Below are positions 33,439-45,636 of a stretch of DNA of 64,000 nt, piece by piece. Source of the DNA: Hofstenia miamia (taxonomy: Eukaryota; Xenacoelomorpha; Acoela); the NCBI GenBank assembly GCA_004352715.1, contig SCFE01000034.1:1509570-1573569 (forward strand). Reading direction: 5' to 3'. The translations under genes were made by a program, and so were the position numbers. Below the pieces are notes generated by a model. That model had not been told where the DNA came from. It searched no databases and saw only the letters and a program-made list of their open reading frames with translations. Each line of letters starts with the position of its first letter. The first letter of the stretch is position 1.

Positions 33439-35471
33439 TGTTAATTATTTCCTCTGTGACCTTCCGTATTGCCATTGTGAAGAATTGTGCATTGAACGTG
33501 CTTTCCATTTGTGTGATTCCTAAATGGCTGTTCTTGTGGATTTTCTTTACTAATTTGAGTTTGCAATTCTGTTAATTGTCCTTCCACATATAGGAGTCTG
33601 TTCCTGTTCCTCTTCCATTTGTACCTCTCATAGTAGCTCATGGTTAACTTTGATAGTTTCAGACTCATCTCCTGTAATTTCTTTATGATTTCACTTAATA
33701 TTACGTCATCTTTCTGTTTTTCTATGATCTCCAACTCTGATATTTCCTCCTTTATTGCAATTGGTAGTACTGCTTGTACTTTCTTATCAATGTTCATCTC
33801 TGGCAGCTCCTCGTACTCAGTGTGTGGTAGAAATTGGAATTGTTTCTTCTCTCCATCTTCTTTGGTTGCATCCCTCTGATACTTGGGAAGCATGGTCCAA
33901 AAATCGGCATTCATATGCAGTGTTGCTCTTCAGTGTTTGATGGTGAAGGTGAATTCATTTAGATATTCAATCCATCTCAACACTATTCCTGATTTGTCAC
34001 CCGAGAACTTTTTGAGCCAAGCAAGTCCGCTATTGTTGGTGTGAACCCTGAATTGTTGTCCTATTAAGAAATGCCTAAATTTCTTTATGCTCTCAATCAG
34101 TGCCAGCATCTCTAGTTTTGTTGAGCCATAGTTCTCTCCACTAGATTTCAACTTGTGACTGAAGAATTGTATGGGTACCTCCTTGCCATCCTTTAGTTGG
34201 CCCAGCATTGCTCAGATCGCTACCTTGCTAGCATCACAGTCTAATATGAAGGTTTCCTTATAGTTGGGAGTGTTTAATGATGGCAATTTTGCTAATTCCT
34301 CTTTTATTTTGTCCAGCTCCTCCTGCTATTGCCATGTCCATATAAATGGTACTGATTTTCTCATCAGTTGCACCATCTTGGCAGTCTTCCCTGCAATTTT
34401 GGGGATAAATGTGCTGTAGTAATTGAAGAAGCCCATTATTCTTTGGATGTCCTTCTTGTTGTTTGGTTTCTCTATTCTCCTGATCATATCTCTTGCATTG
34501 TCCTTCATACATATTCGTCCTTTCTTGATGACTCATCCCAGAAATATGATCTTCTCTTTTAGAATGTCACATTTATTTCCATTGATTCTCAGACCAGCTT
34601 TTTGCAGGATTGATAATGTTCACTCTAGTTTCTGCAGGTGTTCCTTGATCATGTTGCTAGTCACGATGATGTCATCGATGTATGTGTTTACTCCATCCTC
34701 CATCTTATGCTTCTTATTTTTCAGCACTTTCATTATGTATCTCTGAAATGTTGCAGGTGCATTGCATAGACCAAATGCCATATATATCCATTCATATAGG
34801 CTGTAGGGAGTTATGAATGCCGTCTTTTCTATATCTTCTTCTTCCATTTTTACCTGCCAATACACCTTGCATAAGTTGATTGATGTGAAGAACTTATGTT
34901 TGCTTGCCTCATATAACATGTCCTCTATCCTGGGCCACAGATATGAATCTTTTTTTGTTACTTCATTCAGCTTCCAGAAGTCTATGCATAACCTGTGTTT
35001 ATCTCCTCTCCTTGTTTCACAAATACTGTTGGTGTGTCATATGGGCTTTCACTAGGTCATATAATCTTGTTATCAATCAATTCATTGAGTATCTTGTTGT
35101 ATTTGTCCTTCATCTCTTCCTGCACTCGCCTTGCTGGCAGTTTGGTTGGTTTGTTTGTTGTCGTGATGATCTTATGTGTTTCACCTACTGCTTGTCCCAC
35201 ACCTATTTCTCCATAATTGAATATCAGTTTGTGTCTTTCCAGCACCTCTCAAAGTCATTGTAATTGTGCTGTGCTCAGATGTTGATATTCCATTTCTACT
35301 AATTCAGGTATTTTGTACTGATCTTTCTCTTTGGCTTTCATCCCTCTGCCCTTGAGTCGGCTGTGGGGAGTACTTGCTACATCAATGGTTTTGTCCACTT
35401 GCCCTTGAGTCAGCAGTGTGGAGTACCTCCTGTTTTTGTTTGTAAGTCCTCAAGTCAACCATACAAACTGC
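33439..35471 (-). pseudogene. Ty3/gypsy RT, RNase H and start of integrase, LTR-A element (minus)
   Basis: In minus-strand order: RT start near 35245 (KLPARRVQEEMKDKYN), FFTSINLCKVYWQVKM near 34890 (the usual Asp of FTxxDL is Asn here), MAFGLCNAPATFQRY near 34760, and TYIDDIIVTS near 34690 with the YxDD site. The RNase H part runs 34208-33930 (VPIQFFSHKLKSSG, GSTKLEMLALIES, FRVHTNNSGLAWLKKF), then ADFWTMLP and an integrase N-terminus (LVKKIHKNSHLGITQ) ending at about 33440. Several stops and frameshifts break it. The plus-strand RT of the LTR-B element lies directly against this end. Confidence 0.75.
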
Positions 35472-36064
35472 NNNNNNNNNNNNNNNNNNNNNNNNNNNNN
35501 NNNNNNNNNNNNNNNNNNNNNNNNNNNNNNNNNNNNNNNNNNNNNNNNNNNNNNNNNNNNNNNNNNNNNNNNNNNNNNNNNNNNNNNNNNNNNNNNNNNN
35601 NNNNNNNNNNNNNNNNNNNNNNNNNNNNNNNNNNNNNNNNNNNNNNNNNNNNNNNNNNNNNNNNNNNNNNNNNNNNNNNNNNNNNNNNNNNNNNNNNNNN
35701 NNNNNNNNNNNNNNNNNNNNNNNNNNNNNNNNNNNNNNNNNNNNNNNNNNNNNNNNNNNNNNNNNNNNNNNNNNNNNNNNNNNNNNNNNNNNNNNNNNNN
35801 NNNNNNNNNNNNNNNNNNNNNNNNNNNNNNNNNNNNNNNNNNNNNNNNNNNNNNNNNNNNNNNNNNNNNNNNNNNNNNNNNNNNNNNNNNNNNNNNNNNN
35901 NNNNNNNNNNNNNNNNNNNNNNNNNNNNNNNNNNNNNNNNNNNNNNNNNNNNNNNNNNNNNNNNNNNNNNNNNNNNNNNNNNNNNNNNNNNNNNNNNNNN
36001 NNNNNNNNNNNNNNNNNNNNNNNNNNNNNNNNNNNNNNNNNNNNNNNNNNNNNNNNNNNNNNNN
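35472..36064. other. Gap (593 Ns) with repeated edges
   Basis: The same 30 bp, starting GTAAGTCCTCAAGTCAACCA, sits on both sides of the N run, so the true gap may be absent or wrongly sized. It falls between protease and RT of the minus-strand LTR-A element. Confidence 0.85.
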
Positions 36065-36860
36065 GTAAGTCCTCAAGTCAACCATACAAACTGCTCTGCT
36101 CATTGATGTCCTCCATTGCTCTCCAAATAGCTTTGATACCAAATATTCATACATTTGCTTTCTTTAATTTGATATTCTGATTTGTTGTGTTTAGTATTGG
36201 GACCTTTCCTCTGCCATTTTTTATTGCGCACACACTTGATGCCATTGACACTCTTTTTGAATTGATCCCTTTATTGTTATAAATCATTATGTTTACCATT
36301 ATCATTTCTTTGGTTTTCACTCTGTGCATTCTCCACTGATATGGTTGCAGTTTTATATCTTCCTCCAGTTCAAATACTATCATTGATGGTTTTCCTTCCT
36401 GTTCTTTGATTGTGATTTCTTCCTCTCATACATTAATCATTCTGTCAGTGTAATTTATCACACATCCGTTCTTCATCAGGAAGTCATCCCCTAATGTCAC
36501 TTCATAGGACAGTAAGTTGTTGTGGGTGTCTATTACCACTAGTGTTTGCTCAAAGGTTGTATTTGCTATTCTAATCTGTACTGCCTCAATCTTGCTTTTT
36601 GTGTCAATATACTCTCCAGAAGTGTTAATTAATCTTTTGCTTGAACATTGTAGATCTTCTCATTTAAATCCCAGTTTTGTCATGTACTCATCTGTTATTA
36701 TTGATGTTGCTGCTCCTTATCAATTGTTGCTTTTGTTAAAATTCCATTTATTGTTATCATTATCATGTTAATGTTGTCCAGATTCTTCATGATCATTATT
36801 GGTGCTCAGTTTTTTTGAGTCAGCACTCTGGCTAGTTTTCTGATTCTTCCTCTGTTTGGG
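36065..36860 (-). pseudogene. Ty3/gypsy protease and linker, LTR-A element (minus)
   Basis: Minus-strand pieces include MIITINGILTKATID near 36760 (protease active-site strand; the following TG is lost to a frameshift), then LGDDFLMKNGCVINYTDRMI near 36470, matching LGNDFLTNNRCIINYNDRMI in LTR-B. The linker frame 36383-36147 has MIVFELEEDIKLQPYQW. It is disrupted by frameshifts. Confidence 0.65.
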
Positions 36861-37295
36861 GATCCTCTGCAAGTTCTGATTCAGATTCCATTATATCCTC
36901 ATCATCATAATATGCCTCTTCCTCTCTGACCATATTATTTTGTTTTTTACATTGATCCTTTCTGTGCCCCTTCTGTCCACAGGCGTAGCATTTTATGTCT
37001 CTTTCTCTTATTTTTTTTTCAATTTCCCATCCTTATTCTTTATGCTGATGAATTTCTCCACCTTCTTTTCTCTGTATGCTTTTGTTCCCTGTTTTTGGTT
37101 TATAGTTATTTCTCCATTCTGTTGGCTTTTCCTTATTCCATATCGCCTTTTCATAGATGTGGGTGTTGTTCTCTATTGTTGCCTATATGTCTATGGCTTT
37201 CCTAATCATCTTCTCCAACATATCATCTACATTGCACTTGATTTTGAATTGTGTACAGATGTTCTCTGGCATGCCTTTGCAGATGTGAGAAAACA
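36861..37295 (-). pseudogene. Ty3/gypsy gag C-terminal part with zinc knuckle (minus)
   Basis: The minus strand reads LFSHICKGMPENICTQFKIK near 37270, then a basic region, then CYACGQKGHRKDQC (C-x2-C-x4-H-x4-C) near 36970, followed by an acidic tail (MVREEEAYYDDEDIMES). It joins the gag N-terminal part at 38348-39571 once the insert 37296-38346 is skipped, because both edges carry the same 22 bp. Confidence 0.75.
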
Positions 37296-38346
37296 AGTAC
37301 TAATTTGCTATATTATTACTTGGTTGCATTTACAAAGATAATCTGATAATTAACTTAAATTGTTTTTCTAATTAACAATCATAATTTGATCTTAGTTTTG
37401 ACTAATCATCTGATCTTCTTTCTTTATTAGCAGTATTATTCTTTGGATTATGCTACAAGAATGTGATTCATCTTACTCCAATTGTGTTTGGTCTTCTTCA
37501 ATTTATTTTTATTCTAACCCTTTTTAGATTTTGTCATGGATTTTAGTTTGATAATTTCTTATTAAGATCTGGCGACAATTTGGGAGGAAACTGCACTGGT
37601 TCTGGGGTGACAAATAACTCCTTAATGGGTGACAGCCCAAATCATGGTTGGTTTAGGTTATGGCTACATGTAAGTGTAGGGTATAAGAACTTTTTTATTT
37701 CACTTTGTACATGCACTTAACAACAACACAGTGCAAATATACTATGCTGTTGGAGAATGTGAATGCACAGTAATTATGTGCCTTTTTTTTATTATTTATC
37801 TACATGAGCTGAGATAATAGTGTAGAGTCACTCGGGGAATTTTTGTGTTTATTATTCATTTTATTTTCGATTGTATTCACGTCATTCTGACGTCACATTA
37901 ATTTCGATATTAGAATTACGAAAGCTAGTTATGTCCCCTCGATGGTGCTATTAAGTGTTGCTCAAATTTAATTCACTAGGGAAAAATATAACATGAACAG
38001 CTAATGCTTAATTTCGATTGTAAACAAAGACAGGTAATTATTTAGTATTATGAAGGTGTATAAATTGAGTAACAATGTTGAGAAGTGTTAATAGATTTTA
38101 TCTAGCTTCAATTACTGTCTACTTTTCTCTCTGTTACTTTACTTATTATTTTTTGATTATGAATATAATTGCTTAAGCTCGGCGACAATTTGGGAGTGCT
38201 TTCTTAAAGTACAGGGCAACACGTAGCTCCTGGCGATCATTAGATCTTCCCAGCCCAAATTGTGGACTCATTAAGTTACGGATATGGGTATGGCTAAGGA
38301 AATAATAAACCTTTCATTTGATATTCAACACGTACATGCACTTATA
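37296..38346. other. Insert in gag: LTR-A edge and a second LTR-like repeat
   Basis: 37296-37475 matches 40447-40645, the upstream edge of the minus-strand LTR-A. 37476-38346 is different: GGCGACAATTTGGGAG occurs near 37570 and again near 38179, each followed about 80 bp on by an inverted copy of the motif (CAGCCCAAAT). A TATAAATT box lies near 38058. This looks like an LTR end plus primer site of a third family. The edges share a 22-bp sequence (TGCCTTTGCAGATGTGAGAAAA at 37274 and just after the N at 38347), so the whole insert may be a misjoin. Confidence 0.5.
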
Positions 38347-38347
38347 N

Positions 38348-39571
38348 TGCCTTTGCAGATGTGAGAAAAGAGATCATACTTGAAATACTTATTTTCCCTT
38401 GAACTAAGCATCAACAGTCACTCTATCTGTTGGATATAGTTTCAGATGTCATCCGTCTTCCGCATTTTTGTAGAATTCAATATGATTTGATATTGATTTT
38501 TGAAACTTTCATTTTTGTAGTAGTCCACAAAGTTTATAATTAGTAATTTGTAATCTCGTTTTATGTCCATGTCCAAGAGCAAGTAGTGTTGAGAGGCTGC
38601 TCCTGTTAGGTACAGTGGGAACCTTGCAGCTGCTGCCCTTTGGTTCACTTTTCTCTCCTGCATCATGATCTCAAACATTTGCAGCCATTCCAGAAATGTT
38701 GGGTTGTAGCTGTCCACTTTCCCCTTAAATTTGGGCAGGGTTGCCTTACATGGTATTGTCTTGGTGTGACTGTTTTCTGGCAGCATTGAATTCTCATAGA
38801 CTGGTTTCTTTTGTCTACTTGTTTGTTCACTAACTGTGAGTTGAGTTGTCACTGCTCTTGTTCTCTCATTGATGATCTTTCTTTTTTCCATTTCCTCTTC
38901 TTCCTCCATTTCTCTGATGTGTTTTCTAAAGTTCATAGGTAACACCCATAATTCCCTTTCTTCCCTCTGTTTGATTGTTCTTTCATGCATTGCTATTATC
39001 TTCGGATTTTCTTCTCTAATTTGTCGTAGTTATTTCAATTTCCATTTCAGGTCTTCTATTTCTCATTTCTGGTTTCCATGTCTAACTCTGTTGATCTTAG
39101 TCTATCCTTGAGCTGTTCTATCTCTTGAGCTTAGATATCATTATCCAAAATTAGTTGCCTGTTCACATCTTCCAATTGTTGGCATATCTTCTCCCATTTC
39201 TGGTTTTGCTCTTGAAAAGCTTTGTTTGATTGTGCCAACTGTTTTGTTAAGGCCTTAATGTCTCTTTGAAAATTTTCACTTTGGTTATCCAAGTGGTTGT
39301 CCATTTTGATTTTGAGTTCACTTAGTGCATTCTTGTTCTCTTGTTCCAATGTCAACATTCTCTCCATTAATTGTTGTATTTCACATCTCAGTATTGTCTC
39401 AGTTTTGTTTGTTTGGCACAAGATATTCAGAACTTCATTGGATCCTGTTTCAGAGGACATGATTAGGGTTTCCAATTGAATGGGGGATGCTGCGTCTGTC
39501 TCTGAATGTGCCCTCCTTGGGGTGGGGGTTGTTTTGCTTGTACCTGCTTTGGTGCTACCTTTTTTTCTCAT
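38348..39571 (-). pseudogene. Ty3/gypsy gag, N-terminal and capsid part (minus)
   Basis: The minus strand starts MRKKGSTKAGTSKTTPTPRR at 39571, goes through a 100-residue coiled coil (146-codon open frame to 39131) and a gap with stops. A second open frame of 182 codons (38990-38442) carries MHERTIKQREERELWVLP and the capsid text CKATLPKFKGKVDSYNPTFL and ARFPLYLTGAASQHYLLL. It matches the LTR-B gag in order and content. It is the least broken gag in the window. Confidence 0.8.
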
Positions 39572-39800
39572 GTGTTTGGCATCTCTGAGTATGAGTAGTA
39601 GTGGCTGGTGGATTGGTGTGACTCATTGTCTTTCCCCTGCTCTATGTTAGGTATAGTTGTAGTTTTTGACTCATAGCTGGCTGTAAACTATCTCTGCTTC
39701 CTTGCATGTTTTCTGCTTTTACAGTTGCTCTGGGTACTTGTTGATTTTAAGTTTCAAGTTCAGTTGTTGAACTGAGTTTGCTTGTTCTTCTGTTCTTTAA

Positions 39801-39815
39801 CTGTCATGGTCGCCA
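39801..39815 (-). other. Primer-binding site of the LTR-A element
   Basis: On the minus strand TGGCGACCATGACAG lies directly after an LTR ending in GCTACA and 230 bp before the gag ATG. It is the best preserved PBS in the window. Confidence 0.75.
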
Positions 39816-40650
39816 TGTAGCATCTACTGCCAAGTGTTGATGTAGGTTAAGTGATTCTCTAAATAACTGTTCTCTATTCTACACAGGTAGGGATGTACAC
39901 ATATTAGCTATTTGTTGCATGTATTTCTGTTAATCTTCATTTAACTGAAATAACCAAATACTGTTTGGCCTCCAGCCAAGTCTAATCTCTGCATTACATC
40001 ATTTGGGTTTCCATTGCTGAAGTAGATAACTCCCAACCTCAGCTCAACAAAGTTCTTATGTGTTCCCTATCCTAGCTAGGTGTAGTTCTTAATGTTAATT
40101 ATAACTGACTTAAACTTAATTTGTATTGTGTATCTATGTCACAGAGAAAAACTCCTATTTGTACACCTAACATAAATGCAGGTTCAGGGTTTGGATCAAG
40201 GACCCTCAAGTTGCTCCTGGTATGTTCCCAAACCACTACTACTGCATTTACCATTTAGCTTGATATTCTGTATAAATAAGCAAACTGATATCAAATCTAA
40301 AGATACGATTTTCAAAGAATTTACTTCCACAGTTTCCAAATTAATTTCAGCTCTATTTATACTCTAATTCAAAAAGTACCTGTCATTTGAAATTTGAATT
40401 TAGTTTGTCTTCCAAAATGGCTAAAAATAATAGAAGTGATTTCACCCACTTTGTTTAGTCAAATTATTTGATGACAAGTACTAATTTGCTATATTATTAC
40501 TTGGTTGCATTTACAAAGATAATCTGATAATTAACTTAAATTGTTTTTCTAATTAACAATCATAATTTGATCTTAGTTTTGACTAATCATCTGATCTTCT
40601 TTCTTTATTAGCAGCATTATTCTTTGGATTATGCTAAACTAGTGACAGAA
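39816..40650 (-). mobile_element. LTR-A, 5' LTR of the minus-strand element
   Basis: Reverse-order LTR-A blocks are present: CATCCCTAC edge (39890), AGGACCCTCAAG (40198), CAAGTTAGCTTGATAT-like block (40255), TATAAATAGAGC on the minus strand (near 40358), then AAAGTACCTGTCA and the CAAAATGGC/ACTTTG block (40375-40460). Sequence up to about 40650 is shared with 37296-37475. Its position before the PBS and gag defines this repeat family as an LTR. Confidence 0.7.
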
Positions 40651-40699
40651 ATATTGTTTTGGCTGTGGCTCCCCAGAAGTACTTCTTTAGCATGCCAGA

Positions 40700-42170
40700 G
40701 AAAATATTGAGATCAGCAAAAGTGACGCCAAGATGATCTTCTTTCTTTATTAGCAGCATTATTCTTTGGATTAGGATACACTCAGATGAGTTATTGAGCC
40801 TGGGAAAATATCAATAAAAACTAATGCCAAGGATTTCCTTGACAGAATTGAGACACCCAAGAGCAAAAAAGATGTACAATGATTGATGGGCTTTCCTAAT
40901 TATTACAGGATGTTTATCCCTGATCTAGTGGAGAAAAGAAAGAACATCTCACAATTTCTGAAGAAGTCAGCTGAGTTTAAATTGACTTGGGCCAAGAAGG
41001 ATAACCTAGAGCAGATAATACAAGAACTAAAGAAGATCCCATCTCTTAATATGCCAGACTACACAAAAAACTTTATAATTGATTGTGACGCCAGCACAGT
41101 GGCTATTAGCTGCATACTAAGTCAAGTAATAGAATGATTCAAAAGTCCTATTCAATAATTTAGCTTCAAGCTCTGAGCAGCCAAGAAAAACTACAGAGCC
41201 ACTAAATGTGAGATGCTGACATTAGTTGAATCATTGAGAAAATTTTGATACTTTATCTTGGTACATCCTTTTGTGGTGTGCACTGATTACAGCACACTTG
41301 ATTGGCTAAAAAAGTTCTCAGGAGACAAATCCAATATAGTAGCTAGGTGCATCAAATATTTAGACAACTTTTCCTTCTCCTTTCAGCATCAGCCAGGAAG
41401 ATTGAATCTCAATGCTAACTAATTGGATGGCACTACCCAGCTACAAATGAGGTCTTAAGAAACCAGCAGGAGAAAAAATTAAGTTTGGATTTATTCCTCA
41501 CACCAAGTATGAATTACTCCCTGAAATCAATGCCAACCACAATGGAAAAGCCATTTTGCCTATCATGGTACTTGAAGAAATCATGGAAGAAGAAATAATA
41601 CGCCATCAATATCATGACCAGGTGTTATCAGAAATAATCAAATGAATCAAAGATCCCTTCTTCCCCATGGTCCCAATATTAAATCAATATTTTAAACATT
41701 ACAATTGGAAATTGACTGAAAATGGTCTTCTGTGCGCAAAGAGCAGAAAGAATGTGTTAGCCATCCCTGAATATTTCCGCCAAGATCTTGTAAGAAGAGT
41801 ACATGAAAGGGGCAATTTAGGCATAATCCAAACTGAAAACAAGTTCAATACTTGCTATGTTACAATTGGAATAAGATCCACAGTAATCAATGTCATTGAT
41901 AAATGTGAGAAGTGCCTCTTAAAATACCCTAGTCATTTCCCTGAGCAGAGGGCTGAACTTGAGTGTTGACCAGCTGAAGGGCCCAATGAAATTGTCTATA
42001 TGGACCTGGAACAGTTATCAAAGGATTTGATTTGAGTATCTATTAGTCATAGTTGATCACATCACCACATATGCATGAATAATTCCACTAACAGCATGAT
42101 TGCCAAATGAGTAGCAAAAAAATGAAGGAATGGATTTTAAAATTTGGACCCATGCAGAAATTAGTCTCAA
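40700..42170 (+). pseudogene. Ty3/gypsy RNase H and integrase fragment, third copy
   Basis: Coding text starts near 40788. It includes LMGFPNYYRMFIPDLVEK (40883), FIIDCDASTVAISCILSQ (41075; RNase H), STLDWLKKFSGDKSNIV (41300), and LVRRVHERGNLGIIQ with KCEKCLLKYPSHF (41787-41940; integrase zinc-binding H-H-C-C, with one His replaced by Asn). IVYMDLEQLSKD near 42000 has the first catalytic Asp. It is GC-richer and more diverged than the LTR-A and LTR-B pols, with many stops, so it is probably an older or different family. The integrase end is lost near 42170. Confidence 0.7.
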
Positions 42171-42189
42171 ATTAAGGAGTCCAATTCTA

Positions 42190-42290
42190 AAATCCTCTAC
42201 CAGGCATTATCACCATTTATCTACTGTTACTTTATAATGTTAGCTGTGTTGTTGCAGGTAAGGATTTACTTGTTGTTACTGCTCAATTAG
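42190..42290 (-). mobile_element. LTR-A 3' end fragment at gap edge
   Basis: CCTCTACCAGGCATTAT and TTGCAGGTAAGGATT are the reverse complement of the LTR-A end seen at 44820-44880. The fragment runs into the 1000-N gap (42291-43290). Confidence 0.5.
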
Positions 42291-43290
42291 NNNNNNNNNN
42301 NNNNNNNNNNNNNNNNNNNNNNNNNNNNNNNNNNNNNNNNNNNNNNNNNNNNNNNNNNNNNNNNNNNNNNNNNNNNNNNNNNNNNNNNNNNNNNNNNNNN
42401 NNNNNNNNNNNNNNNNNNNNNNNNNNNNNNNNNNNNNNNNNNNNNNNNNNNNNNNNNNNNNNNNNNNNNNNNNNNNNNNNNNNNNNNNNNNNNNNNNNNN
42501 NNNNNNNNNNNNNNNNNNNNNNNNNNNNNNNNNNNNNNNNNNNNNNNNNNNNNNNNNNNNNNNNNNNNNNNNNNNNNNNNNNNNNNNNNNNNNNNNNNNN
42601 NNNNNNNNNNNNNNNNNNNNNNNNNNNNNNNNNNNNNNNNNNNNNNNNNNNNNNNNNNNNNNNNNNNNNNNNNNNNNNNNNNNNNNNNNNNNNNNNNNNN
42701 NNNNNNNNNNNNNNNNNNNNNNNNNNNNNNNNNNNNNNNNNNNNNNNNNNNNNNNNNNNNNNNNNNNNNNNNNNNNNNNNNNNNNNNNNNNNNNNNNNNN
42801 NNNNNNNNNNNNNNNNNNNNNNNNNNNNNNNNNNNNNNNNNNNNNNNNNNNNNNNNNNNNNNNNNNNNNNNNNNNNNNNNNNNNNNNNNNNNNNNNNNNN
42901 NNNNNNNNNNNNNNNNNNNNNNNNNNNNNNNNNNNNNNNNNNNNNNNNNNNNNNNNNNNNNNNNNNNNNNNNNNNNNNNNNNNNNNNNNNNNNNNNNNNN
43001 NNNNNNNNNNNNNNNNNNNNNNNNNNNNNNNNNNNNNNNNNNNNNNNNNNNNNNNNNNNNNNNNNNNNNNNNNNNNNNNNNNNNNNNNNNNNNNNNNNNN
43101 NNNNNNNNNNNNNNNNNNNNNNNNNNNNNNNNNNNNNNNNNNNNNNNNNNNNNNNNNNNNNNNNNNNNNNNNNNNNNNNNNNNNNNNNNNNNNNNNNNNN
43201 NNNNNNNNNNNNNNNNNNNNNNNNNNNNNNNNNNNNNNNNNNNNNNNNNNNNNNNNNNNNNNNNNNNNNNNNNNNNNNNNNNNNNNNNNN

Positions 43291-45636
43291 AAAACCAATA
43301 CATGAAGAAAGGCTGATGATCAATATAAAATCACTGATTAAAACGTATTACTAATCAGTGGAAGCAGCATTATTTGAGATAAGAAGAGCATATTAAATGG
43401 AATCCAAATGCAACTTTAGAAGCATGTTGTGTGAAGAAACAAATGCACCTCACATTCATGCACAAATGTCAATCTGGTTGCTAACTATAGCATTGGCAAA
43501 CAATGAGAAAGAAAGAATGCCAGAACATAGTGAGAAACAAGAAATACGAAATTGCTATTGCGCCAATGCCAACAAATATTAAACATTGGATGTTGCAAAA
43601 CATGGAAATACTACCACTATCTCCAACTAAAAAGGCACAGCAAAAGTTTGAGAAATACTTTATGAGACTGTTAATGCAACAGCACACTTTGGGCAGACCA
43701 AGCATAGTAGAATTTGCCAACAAAACAGGCATATGCCCAGCAGAGATCGATATACTAAATGATGAAACCAAAAAGTACATGTGGGGAATGACGTCAAACA
43801 TGAAACTAAAAGCTCTAAAACAACAGCCATGGATGACAACAAGAAATCTAATCAGAAGAGAAAGTGCCAACACACTAGAAATGATACGTGAAATAGAACA
43901 TAAAGAGGTGAACAAAACGATTACAATGGAGCTGAAAAGATACAATATAGATTATCCACAATGCGCTTATACAAAGATAATCAAAAGGTCCGAGATAATG
44001 AGAAAGGAAGGTGAAAACAGGCCAATAGAGATAATCAAAATGATTAGTAAATCTCAGGAAGAGATGCAGTTAGAAGACATGCTGTTACAATCAAACACAA
44101 TCGCATTGACCTCGAATATGCAGAGAGAAATCGACAAAGTCAACATGGAAAAGTGGGGAGAAAGAGAACCAAGTGAGATATCATGGGTGGATACAGACGA
44201 CGAACGTTTTCTAGTCGAAATTACAGTAAAAAGAGAAAAACACGATAACATAGTGCAAAGAATATATGGAGAAGTGTACTAGAGAGAGACAAAGTCTTTG
44301 ATAAAGATATGATACACAGAAGCATTCACCAGACAAGAAATTCACCAAATGTTAAAGCCACAAAACCAACTAGCAGTGGATATCAAATGTATAACTTCTA
44401 AATTCGTAATGAAACCTGAAACAGCACAGAGTTTGATGAAACATGGATTAACAAATACATTTTAGGAAAACATAAAAACAAGTAAAAATAACTATCCAGC
44501 AACGTTTGGAATGGCAACAACATCTTTTACAAAATAGAGTTTAGGTCGAATTGTGTCATGTCTTGAGTATGCACTGAGCTAGGATAGGGTACACATAAAA
44601 TGTATAGATGAGCTGAGAGGTGGAATTCAATCAACTGGAACATCGAAGGACTGGTGAAACTGGATGTGGAGATCAGCTTTGGGCAGATGCCCACTATCGA
44701 TCATTGAAGAAATCACTGCATGGCTTCATCACCTAAATAGTGAACAGTTATAGCTAGATACATTGTGTTAATAGAAACAAAAGCTAAAGCAGTCTCTAGT
44801 TAAGTAAACCCCTACCTGCAAAACTACGACTAGTGTTATGCAGTAACAAAAGACAAACAGTAATAATGCCTGGTAGAGGATGTTACATGATACAAGAAGT
44901 CAAAAGAAATGCTACTCAGAAACAACAACAAAGAGAGGATATACATAGAGGGGATAATAACCCCATATGATCTTTACTGAGAAGGAGAAGCCATACACCA
45001 ACAGATCAAAAAGGTGTGGATGGAAATTGAAAAGCGTCCAACTCAAACAGTAATTCTGTTTTCAGGAATCAACAATATAGTCTAGGGCGAATTGTGGAGT
45101 TCCCAATATAGATATTATGATGTAATGAGACATGTGGAGATAATAACAGTGATACAACTTGGAAAAAATAACCCAGAAGAAATAACCAGAGAAGAAGTAT
45201 GAAATAACATCAGTGCGTTTTATGATGAAGCATCTATGTCAAAGTTGCTGAGATCCACATATGAATTATTTTATCCACGCACAACTATGCACCCCTGATT
45301 TGGCGCACACAAGTAGAGTGGACACAATAATGACATTGATAATAGCTATTAAAGGACTAAAACTCTACGAAAAATACTACAAAGAGTTCAACAAAAAACT
45401 GAATGAATTATGCAGCATTTGCATGATCTCAAATAAATTGAAGAACCCATCGTTTCTGAGACATAAAAAGATGGTTACCACAGAAAAAGATGTCGTGTTA
45501 AAACTGACTAAAGAAGAGAAATACAAAGACACTGATTGGGAAATGCAAGAAGTGAGCGCTATTATAAAGAGGGCAGCAGAAATGGTTCATGGTGAAAGAG
45601 TGTCATTCTTAATTAACTATGCTAGAGGGGGAGTGT
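43291..45636 (+). pseudogene. ORF-X, LTR-B element copy 1 (interrupted)
   Basis: Longest open stretch is 43503-44282 (259 codons). It contains APMPTNIKHWMLQNMEILPL, GRPSIVEFANKTGICPAE, YPQCAYTKIIKRSEIMRK and EISWVDTDDERFLVEITVK. After a TAG at 44280 the frame continues in pieces, is cut by an LTR-A fragment (44525-44883), then resumes (NNNKERIYIEGIITPYDLY; a final open frame 45261-45638 with TPDLAHTSRVDTIMTLI and ending INYARGGV). The final stop codon overlaps the LTR start. A polypurine run (AGAGGGGGAG) lies just before the LTR. 43291 to about 44255 reads identical to 55011-55975. No signal peptide or membrane span is seen. The function is unknown. Confidence 0.7.
44525..44883 (+). mobile_element. 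LTR-A 3' fragment inserted in ORF-X
   Basis: It starts in the TTTACAAAATAGAGTTTAGGTC block and ends GGTAGAGGATGTTACA, a full LTR-A 3' end. About 200 bp of ORF-X present in the 54079 copy is missing at this point, so the event was insertion plus deletion or recombination. Confidence 0.65.

Noticed and set aside
43481-43945. 154-codon minus-strand frame with hydrophobic runs that could look like a membrane protein
   Set aside because: It is antisense to the ORF-X frame and appears in both identical copies only because that frame does.
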